Origin: JALHSW01 sp038321755
GTDB lineage: Bacteria > Actinomycetota > Acidimicrobiia > IMCC26256 > PALSA-555
Reading direction: 5' to 3'
Assembly: GCA_038321755.1 (NCBI GenBank)
Contig: JBBQFJ010000152.1
Location: forward strand, 1-7,364
DNA length: 7,364 nucleotides
Below are positions 1-5,151 of the stretch, in pieces (the first letter of the stretch is position 1; each line of letters starts with the position of its first letter). The notes beneath the pieces are model-generated. The model was given only the letters and a program-made list of their open reading frames with translations, did no database searches and had not been told where the DNA came from. The translations under genes were made by a program, and so were the position numbers.

Positions 1-233
1 ACCACCATCCCCGGGTCGTACCGAGCGTAGATGGAGAGGTACTGCGGGTCGGGTGAGAACGCGAGCCACTTCTCGCGCACCTGCGCGACCGTCCCGTCGG
101 CGTTGCGCTGCTCCTTGACCGCCTGCCACGGCACGTCGACGTCATCCAGGTGCCGGAACGTCGGCTCGAGACCCTCGATCCTCGGGCTGGGCGGGGGGCT
201 GGGCGGGGGGCTGGGCATTGCGTCGTCGATCAT
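1..233 (-). CDS. Probable cupin-domain protein, 5' part only (runs off the left edge)
   Basis: An open leftward frame begins at ATG 233 and continues through position 1 without a stop, so only the first 77 or so residues are visible and the gene is truncated by the window. After a Pro/Ser-rich start (PSPPPSPPPSP) comes a stretch with a conserved look: LEPTFRHLDDVDVPWQ, a central REKWLAFSPDPQ, then YLSIYARYDPGMVV. An aromatic-rich strand followed by 'ARYDPG' resembles the opening of small cupin domains, where the next segment would carry metal-binding His residues. That part lies outside the window, so the cupin call is a resemblance only. In-frame TAG at 245-243 limits the start to ATG 233 or ATG 218. 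I prefer 233 because a TAGTAT hexamer seven bases upstream would give a leaderless message, but neither start has a well-spaced Shine-Dalgarno. It is divergent from the amidohydrolase gene and probably shares its control region. Confidence 0.6.
   Translation of the reverse strand, partial: MIDDAMPSPPPSPPPSPRIEGLEPTFRHLDDVDVPWQAVKEQRNADGTVAQVREKWLAFSPDPQYLSIYARYDPGMV
187..216. repeat. G-rich 12-bp tandem repeat, 2.5 copies, inside the start of the cupin gene
   Basis: The unit CTGGGCGGGGGG occurs at 187-198 and 199-210, with a half copy CTGGGC at 211-216. Read leftward it encodes repeated Pro-Pro-Pro-Ser at the extreme N-terminus of the partial cupin-like protein. The + strand carries at least four runs of three or more G separated by one or two bases, which meets the usual definition of a G-quadruplex-forming motif. 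The unit is a multiple of three, so copy-number change would keep the reading frame. Confidence 0.8.
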
Positions 234-239
234 CCTCGA

Positions 240-268
240 ATACTACGCTGCGCATAGTTACTTGACAC
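240..268 (-). promoter_or_regulatory. Possible leaderless promoter for the leftward cupin-like gene
   Basis: On the minus strand TAGTAT (245 to 240) resembles a -10 hexamer. With a 17-bp spacer, GTGTCA (268 to 263) matches the -35 consensus TTGACA at four of six positions. Transcription would start at about 233, on the ATG itself. Leaderless messages are common in actinobacteria, which makes this plausible. It is inferred from consensus matching only. Confidence 0.35.
242..258. promoter_or_regulatory. Imperfect 17-bp inverted repeat, candidate operator (MarR?)
   Basis: ACTACGC (242-248) and GCATAGT (252-258) form 7-bp arms pairing at six of seven positions around a 3-bp centre TGC. The size and symmetry fit the site of a dimeric winged-helix regulator. 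It lies in the short gap between the divergent cupin-like and amidohydrolase genes, overlaps the candidate -10 hexamer of the leftward gene, and sits just upstream of the ribosome binding site of the rightward one. The MarR gene at 1543-2013, in the same unit as the amidohydrolase, is the natural candidate to bind it. That link is inference. Confidence 0.45.
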
Positions 269-283
269 ATAGGAGCTTCGTCC

Positions 284-1546
284 ATGACGATCACCGCGCC
301 CGCCGCGTCGACCTCGACCGCACCGGGGAGCGTCACACCTGCCGAGACGGAGTTCCCGCTCATCATCTCGGTCGACGACCACATCCTCGAGCCGCGCGAC
401 CTCTGGCAACGCGAGCTGCCGGCGTCGGTCCGCGAGCGCGGGCCGCGCGTCGTCCGCGAGAAGGCGCGGCTCGACTTCCGTGGCGGAAAGCTCGGCTTCG
501 AGCGAGACGTGCCGGATGGCAAGTGGTGCGACGTCTGGCTGTACGACGACCTCGTCCTCGGGACGGGACTCCTGCACGCCGCCGGCGGGATGCCCCCGGA
601 AGAGCAGGAGAACGTGCCGGCGATCTACGAGGACTTCCGCCCCGGCGCCTACGACCAGGTTGCACGCCTGGCCGACATGGACGCCAACCACGTCGAGGTC
701 GGCATCAACTACCCGAACACCTTTCCACGCTTCGCCGGCCAGGGATTCGCCGAGCGCGAAGACAAGGGCCTCGCGCTCACCTGCCTGCGCATCTACAACG
801 ACTGGATGATCGACGAGTGGTGCGGCGGTGCGGCCACCGGTCGGCTCGTTCCCCTGACGCTCATCCCCCTCTGGGATCCGGTCGCAGCCGCCGCGGAAGT
901 TCGACGCTGCGCGTCGAAGGGGAGCTACTCGATCGCGTTCAGTGAGAACCCCGCGAAGCTCGGCTTCGACTCGCTCTACTCCGGGAAGTGGGACGTGCTC
1001 TGGGACGCGTGCGAGGAGACCGACACGACCGTGTCGATGCACATCGGTTCGTCGTCGTCGATGCCGACCACGTGCGACGAGGCGCCGCTGGCCGTATCGA
1101 TGTCGCTCAACGCGCACAACGCACAGGGCTCGGTCTGCGACTGGGTGTACAGCCGAAGCCTCGAACGGTTCCCGAAGCTGAAGCTCGCGTACGCCGAGAG
1201 CCAGGTCGGATGGATGCCGTTCCAGTACGAGCGCATGGACGCCGTGTGGCACGAGGACGTCGGTGGAGTGGACCTCCCGAACCCGCCATCGTCCTACCTC
1301 GAGGGCCGCGTGTTCGGCTGCATCTTCGACGACCTGCACGGTCTCCGAAGTCGCGACGAGGTCGGTATGGACCAGATCATCTTCGAGTGCGACTTCCCAC
1401 ACCCGAACGGTTCCTTCCCTCACTCGCGACGCCGCGCGTGGGAGCTCTCGAACGCGGCCGGTCTCGACGCCGGTGAGGTCTACAAGCTGCTGCGCGGCAA
1501 CGCGATCAACGTGTACGGCCTCCAGCGCTTCGGCATCACCGAATGA
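284..1546 (+). CDS. Amidohydrolase-2 (ACMSD-like) family metal-dependent hydrolase or decarboxylase
   Basis: This 420-residue protein has the layout of the amidohydrolase-2/ACMSD branch of the amidohydrolase superfamily, a TIM-barrel metal enzyme expected in the cytoplasm. After about 25 poorly conserved residues comes SVDDHILEP, where D31 and H33 stand at the first metal-binding position as D-x-H rather than H-x-H. The strand MHIG supplies H253. AYAESQVGWMPF (302-313) is the usual Glu/Gly/Trp segment, and ECDFPHPNGSFPHS gives D370, the conserved Asp after the last strand. GNA near residue 406 is the typical closing motif. Family members hydrolyse C-N or C-C bonds or decarboxylate aromatic acids. 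The substrate cannot be told here. ATG 284 is preceded by AGGAG at 271-275 with an 8-base spacer, a good ribosome binding site. Its stop overlaps the MarR start, so the pair is probably one operon, divergent from the cupin-like gene. Confidence 0.93.
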   Translation: MTITAPAASTSTAPGSVTPAETEFPLIISVDDHILEPRDLWQRELPASVRERGPRVVREKARLDFRGGKLGFERDVPDGKWCDVWLYDDLVLGTGLLHAAGGMPPEEQENVPAIYEDFRPGAYDQVARLADMDANHVEVGINYPNTFPRFAGQGFAEREDKGLALTCLRIYNDWMIDEWCGGAATGRLVPLTLIPLWDPVAAAAEVRRCASKGSYSIAFSENPAKLGFDSLYSGKWDVLWDACEETDTTVSMHIGSSSSMPTTCDEAPLAVSMSLNAHNAQGSVCDWVYSRSLERFPKLKLAYAESQVGWMPFQYERMDAVWHEDVGGVDLPNPPSSYLEGRVFGCIFDDLHGLRSRDEVGMDQIIFECDFPHPNGSFPHSRRRAWELSNAAGLDAGEVYKLLRGNAINVYGLQRFGITE

Positions 1547-2013
1547 GCGCGACGTCGATCCCGATCGACTCCGACGCGCATGCAGAGCCGGGCCTGATGG
1601 CCGGGGTGATGCGGCTCCAGCTCCTCGTGAGCGCCCAGCTCGACGCCGTGACCCTGGCGCGCGGGATCGCACTCGCCGACTACCTCGTGCTCGGTGTCAT
1701 CCGGCGCTCCCCCGACGGGCGTACGTCGCCCGGCGCCATCTCCGAGGTGCTCCACCGGACCTCCGGTGGCATGACCCTCACCCTCGATCGGTTGGAGGCT
1801 GCGGGCTGGCTCGTCCGCTCCCCCGACCCGACCGATCGCCGCAGGGTGTCGCTCGAGCTCACCGAGTCCGGGCGCGACCTCGCACTCACCGTCAACACCG
1901 ATCTGCACGAGTGGGAACGATCGCTCGACCTCTCGCCGAAGCGCTTCCGCGACGTCATCGGAGTGGTCGACGAGCTCGCAGGCGTGCTCGAGCAGACCGG
2001 TCGCGCGTCCTGA
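1543..2013 (+). CDS. MarR-family transcriptional regulator
   Basis: This 156-residue protein is of typical MarR length. The winged helix-turn-helix is clear: an early helix (LADYLVLGVIRR, about 45-55), TSPGAISEVLHRTSGGMTLTLDRLEAAGWL as the DNA-recognition part (61-90), then the wing with the family signature DPTDRRRVSLELTESG (95-110). Helices before and after (about 17-40 and 112-152) would form the dimerisation region. MarR proteins usually repress their own operon and release DNA on binding a small aromatic or phenolic ligand or on oxidation. The family is established; the ligand is unknown. ATG overlaps the amidohydrolase stop as ATGA with no clear Shine-Dalgarno, indicating translational coupling. 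The protein probably controls this divergent locus, with the inverted repeat at 242-258 as candidate site. No cysteine is present, so cysteine-based redox sensing of the OhrR type is excluded. Confidence 0.94.
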   Translation: MSATSIPIDSDAHAEPGLMAGVMRLQLLVSAQLDAVTLARGIALADYLVLGVIRRSPDGRTSPGAISEVLHRTSGGMTLTLDRLEAAGWLVRSPDPTDRRRVSLELTESGRDLALTVNTDLHEWERSLDLSPKRFRDVIGVVDELAGVLEQTGRAS

Positions 2014-2061
2014 ACCTGGGGACGGGGCGGCTCCCTCGATCTGGTCGTACGCTCGGCGCTG

Positions 2062-3171
2062 GTGCCCACCGTCCGAAGATGGCCGGGGAGCCTTCCGGCA
2101 CTCGTCATCACGGGGAGTGCGGTCGGCATCCTCATCGTGTACTGGCATGCCATCCGCTTCTCGACGTTCACGTCGGACCCTGCGAACTACTGGACCGACA
2201 GCGTGCGCTGGTTCGAGCCGTTCAACCCGTACCACGTCGCGGGGTTTCCCCTCCTGCTCGCCTCGGTCCGGGGCGCGACGTTCGATGTCATCCCGCCCAC
2301 GACCCTCATGACCCTGGTGACGACCGTGGCGCTCCTGCTCGGGGTGAACGGCACCTACCGACTCGCAACGACGACCGGGCTTTCCCCGCGGTGCTCGGTC
2401 GCAGCAGCCACCGCCTACGGGATCTGGCCGTTCGTCGGCGCGGTCTTCGCCGGGTTCCCGGTCGCCGACCCCGTCGTCCTGGCCTTGACGGTCTGGGGCG
2501 CCGTCTGGGCCCTGCGCGGCCGCGCGATTCCGGCCGGACTCCTGCTCGGCCTCGCTGCGGTGACCCACAAGAGCCTCTGGCCGGCGATCGCGTTGCTCGT
2601 CGTGGCCTCGTTCTTCTGGATCGGTCGTGGACGGCGCTTCGGAGCAACGCTTGCCGCCTTCGCGGCAGGACCCCTCGTCGCGCTCTGGATCGCCGGCATC
2701 GCCAGCGGTCAGACCGTGACGTGGCTGGCGGCGAGCAGCGCCGACGACGGCATCACACCGCTCCCGCACCACTCGCTGCCCGTCTTCGACGGACTGTTCG
2801 GCAGCATGGTCTACGGCAACGCGATCGGACGCGCACGTGTCGCCGTCGTCATCCCGATGTTCGCATTGGCCCTCATCGTGTTGCTCCCGTACTACCGGCG
2901 CTGGCGCGAGCCGTTTCCCTCGATCGCCAGCGTGTTCGCGCTCGAGATCCTCGGGTTGGCGCTCGTCATGAACCAGCACCTCGTGTGGAGCGCGGTCCGC
3001 TTCGGTGGGTTGCTCGCGGTACCGGCGGTGTCACTGATCTCGATGCGCGTCGACGCGCTCCCAGCTCGGCGGTGGCACATCGTGGCGACCATCGTCGTCG
3101 TCGTCCTCGTCGGCACCCAGCTGCTCACCGCGTGGGAGGGGTCGAGCCGCGGGTGGGTCGGGTACCTGTGA
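2062..3171 (+). CDS. Polytopic membrane protein, GT-C glycosyltransferase-like
   Basis: The 369-residue product has about ten hydrophobic segments (roughly 11-31, 80-97, 111-130, 135-151, 155-168, 172-187, 193-213, 258-276, 287-305, 310-328, 338-357, some borderline), so it is an integral membrane protein. The layout resembles GT-C lipid-phosphosugar-dependent glycosyltransferases. One N-terminal helix is followed by a long polar loop with an acidic residue (TSDPANYW, D39), then HVAGFPLLL (58-66), comparable to the HPPGYP-type segment of that class. LAAVTHKSLWP (164-174) follows a hydrophobic pair, as in related enzymes. No family-defining signature is complete, so the catalytic role is tentative. 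The GTG at 2062 is the only reasonable early start: an in-frame TGA (the MarR stop) lies 51 bases upstream and the first internal Met is at residue 83. No strong Shine-Dalgarno is seen. It lies 48 bp after the MarR gene and may be read through from it. It converges on the secreted-protein unit. Confidence 0.85.
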   Translation: MPTVRRWPGSLPALVITGSAVGILIVYWHAIRFSTFTSDPANYWTDSVRWFEPFNPYHVAGFPLLLASVRGATFDVIPPTTLMTLVTTVALLLGVNGTYRLATTTGLSPRCSVAAATAYGIWPFVGAVFAGFPVADPVVLALTVWGAVWALRGRAIPAGLLLGLAAVTHKSLWPAIALLVVASFFWIGRGRRFGATLAAFAAGPLVALWIAGIASGQTVTWLAASSADDGITPLPHHSLPVFDGLFGSMVYGNAIGRARVAVVIPMFALALIVLLPYYRRWREPFPSIASVFALEILGLALVMNQHLVWSAVRFGGLLAVPAVSLISMRVDALPARRWHIVATIVVVVLVGTQLLTAWEGSSRGWVGYL

Positions 3172-3182
3172 CGTCAGGTGCT
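3161..3182. terminator. Small hairpin between convergent genes, possible terminator
   Basis: A stem of eight pairs, two of them G-U, surrounds the loop TGACGT at 3169-3174. The core arms ACCTG (3164-3168) and CAGGT (3175-3179) pair perfectly. It straddles the stop codon of the membrane protein gene in a 32-bp convergent gap. There is no T-run after it in either direction, so this is a weak terminator candidate. Confidence 0.25.
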
Positions 3183-3203
3183 CGTGAAGTCGGCAAGCTC
3201 TGA

Positions 3204-4670
3204 TCAGGTGCCGACCCGGAAGAGCAAGGTCTGTCCCTCGTCCCAGACCCAGATGCCGTTGAACCCGGCGGCGGCGAACTGCACCGTCGGGTCACCCAGG
3301 TCCTGGGACGGAACCTGGAGCCCACGGACCTTCGAAGCGATGGTCATGCTCGCGGGGTCGAACGCGACGAGCGTCCCGTCGCGCTCACCCCAGAACCCCG
3401 GCGGCGCGGTGACGAGTGGGAAGGCCGACTCGGACTTGGTGGCGGTCGCGACGACCGCCAGGCTCACCGGATCGAGTCGTGACAGCGGCGTCGACACGCT
3501 GGCGTCATAGAGGAACACGTCGGTCGCCGTCGCGAAGACAGTTCGGAGGTTCAGGATCGGAACGGTCTCGGCTTGCTGCTCCCCCGTCGTCGAATCGACG
3601 CGCAGGACGCGCATCGAGCGATCGTCAGCCTCGGTCGCCACGTAGAGACTGCTGCCGGCACCGGCCGCGATCGACTTCGGCGACGTGCCGATCGGATAGC
3701 GCGCTCCCACTGCGCCCGTTGTGGTGTCGAAGCGCACGAGCTCCTGGTTCAGCGTGGCCGACAGCCAGAGTGAATCCCCCTGCACCGCGATCTGCGGCCA
3801 CAGCGCGAGGTCATCGAACCGGTTGGACGGTGGCTCGGTGACCTGGACCACCGCGCGCACCCGCAGCGTCTCCGGGTCGATGCGGACGACCAGACCTTGC
3901 GACGAGTCGACGCCCCACAACGAGTCGCCGATGACGACCATCGCGTCGATGCGCTGGTCGAGACGCGATCGGCGGTCTTCCTGGTTCGTGGTGGGATCGA
4001 CTCGGACGAGCGTGGATCCCTCGGGACGAACCGCGGTGAGGTCACTCCGCAGCGCGACGTAGACCGCGTCCGCACTGGTCGCGACGACACCATGGGAACG
4101 CTCCGACGGCGCGGCGCCGGCACGGATCGGCACGCTCGCCACGATCCGACCGAGGCCGGCCTCCACCGGGCCGCCGTGCAGCGCGATCGGCATCCCGTCG
4201 ACACTGCAGTGGCCGACGACGGTGCCGTCGTCGTCGTCCTCGGAGATGTCGTACGCGATCGTCGCCCGCGCGGTGGTGGCGTCGACGAACGATCCGCGCA
4301 GACGGACCTCGCCCGAGTACCCACCGCCGCCGAGGATCGTCCCGATCCGCTTCCGGATCCGAAAGGTTCCATCGGCACCGATCGTGGACGTCACCGTGTC
4401 GACCAGGGACTCCGATCTCGTCAGCTTGCAGTCGAGCGCCAGGTCGATGCGGACGCGCGTCCCGCTCCCCGACACGGCGCCGATGGCGACCAGGCCGACC
4501 TTGGCGAGGTCCGGCGTGCTGCCGGCGCGACCTGCGTACACGCGCCCGGCCTCTGGTTGGGGCCCGGCCTCGGCCGCAGCAGCCGGGGCGACGAGCAACC
4601 CGGCTCCGCTCACCCCCATCCCGACGGACCCAACCAGGACGATCGCGCTCGCGACGAGTGCGCTACGCAC
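3204..4670 (-). CDS. Secreted beta-propeller (YncE/NHL-like) protein with an extra N-terminal beta domain
   Basis: A 488-residue exported protein. Residues 1-34 form a signal peptide: hydrophobic LVASAIVLVGSVGMGVSGAGLLVA, then APAAAAEA as likely cleavage region, with no lipobox Cys. Residues about 42-165 form a separate beta-rich domain with C81 and C155 placed to make a disulfide. It contains IGADGTFRIRK (97-107) and GEVRLRGSFVDATTARATIAY (120-140, shortened here in sense), a pattern I associate with unnamed extracellular domains of actinobacteria. From about 190 to the end, six repeats end in variants of V-R-x-D-P-x-T (near 222, 262, 312, 356, 397 and 435), alternating with D-S-L-W or S-L-Y-V strands. 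This is typical of six- or seven-bladed YncE/Vgb-like propellers. No enzyme motif is visible, so a binding or scaffold role is likely. The GTG start overlaps the end of the upstream gene by 8 nt, indicating coupled translation. Confidence 0.88.
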   Translation of the reverse strand: MRSALVASAIVLVGSVGMGVSGAGLLVAPAAAAEAGPQPEAGRVYAGRAGSTPDLAKVGLVAIGAVSGSGTRVRIDLALDCKLTRSESLVDTVTSTIGADGTFRIRKRIGTILGGGGYSGEVRLRGSFVDATTARATIAYDISEDDDDGTVVGHCSVDGMPIALHGGPVEAGLGRIVASVPIRAGAAPSERSHGVVATSADAVYVALRSDLTAVRPEGSTLVRVDPTTNQEDRRSRLDQRIDAMVVIGDSLWGVDSSQGLVVRIDPETLRVRAVVQVTEPPSNRFDDLALWPQIAVQGDSLWLSATLNQELVRFDTTTGAVGARYPIGTSPKSIAAGAGSSLYVATEADDRSMRVLRVDSTTGEQQAETVPILNLRTVFATATDVFLYDASVSTPLSRLDPVSLAVVATATKSESAFPLVTAPPGFWGERDGTLVAFDPASMTIASKVRGLQVPSQDLGDPTVQFAAAGFNGIWVWDEGQTLLFRVGT

Positions 4671-5148
4671 GCCCGTAGACGAGCTTGGCCACCTTCAAGG
4701 CTGCGGGCTTGATCGTTGCCGGGTCGACGTTCGCGTTGACGTACTTCACGACGACGACCGTCTTCCCCTTCAGGGCGTACACCGTGCCGATCCCACCGCC
4801 CGCGTAGAAGGACTTCTTGCCGAGCCCCGGAGCCTTCTCGATCGTGGACCCGAACGCCTGCTTCGACACGGTGTACAGGATCTTCGAATCGCTCCCGCGC
4901 TCCACGTGCACCTCGACGAATGCCGGCAACGCGTGGTCCGTCGGGATGAACGTGCAGCTCGCCGCGCCGGCAGGGTTCGGGCCCTTCGAGACCGGTGCGC
5001 CGAGGGCCGTCGAGACCTCAGCGGCCGAGACGTACGTGCACTGGTCCTTCCCAGCCGGGACGGTCGCCCCCGCAGTCACGGGAGCGACCGCGATGCCGAT
5101 CACGACGGCGGCGACAACATGGCGCAGGTGGTGGTGCACAGGGTGCAA
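4663..5148 (-). CDS. Small secreted two-cysteine protein (DUF3558-like), function unknown
   Basis: A product of up to 161 residues. The basic, His-rich start and hydrophobic VVAAVVIGIAVAPVTAGA form a signal peptide with probable cleavage after about residue 28. The mature part opens with CTYVSAAEVSTALGAPV (37-53) and then SCTF (64-67), so C37 and C65 could form a disulfide. This 'C-S/T-x-E-V-x-x-A-L-G' opening, a second Cys after about 28 residues, and a later APGLGKKSFY (106-115) resemble DUF3558-type secreted or lipoprotein sensor-like domains, but there is no lipobox Cys. I do not recognise an activity. Starts are uncertain: no ATG exists in frame near the 5' end, and the choices are TTG 5148, three bases after the acyltransferase stop, or GTG 5139, giving a product three residues shorter with a more common start codon. 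It is the middle gene of the leftward unit and overlaps the next gene by 8 nt. Confidence 0.82.
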   Translation of the reverse strand: MHPVHHHLRHVVAAVVIGIAVAPVTAGATVPAGKDQCTYVSAAEVSTALGAPVSKGPNPAGAASCTFIPTDHALPAFVEVHVERGSDSKILYTVSKQAFGSTIEKAPGLGKKSFYAGGGIGTVYALKGKTVVVVKYVNANVDPATIKPAALKVAKLVYGRA

Positions 5149-5151
5149 AAC

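Noticed and set aside
262..267. Perfect TTGACA on the plus strand as a -35 box for the amidohydrolase
   Set aside because: It is only 17 bases before the ATG, so the -10 would fall inside the coding start, where no suitable hexamer is seen. It also overlaps the spacing needed for the ribosome binding site.
230..1672. Long antisense open frame (480 codons, minus strand) across the amidohydrolase gene
   Set aside because: Arg/Val/Asp-rich composition typical of the complementary frame of a high-GC gene, no domain pattern, and it fully overlaps a well-supported gene with a good ribosome binding site.
1480..2979. Open frame of 499 codons on the minus strand
   Set aside because: Composition dominated by Glu, Arg, Gly and Asp without hydrophobic core or motifs, antisense to MarR and the membrane protein.
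1263..3203. Open frame of 646 codons on the plus strand running through amidohydrolase, MarR and membrane protein genes
   Set aside because: Arg/Pro-rich low-complexity translation and overlap with three recognisable proteins. It is a frame shadow of G+C-rich DNA.
4216..4236. GTC/GTCGTC-rich stretch as a microsatellite
   Set aside because: It encodes the acidic run EDDDDG in the propeller protein. Similar GTC runs elsewhere (for example near 3091-3110) encode Val tracts in a membrane helix, so codon bias explains them.
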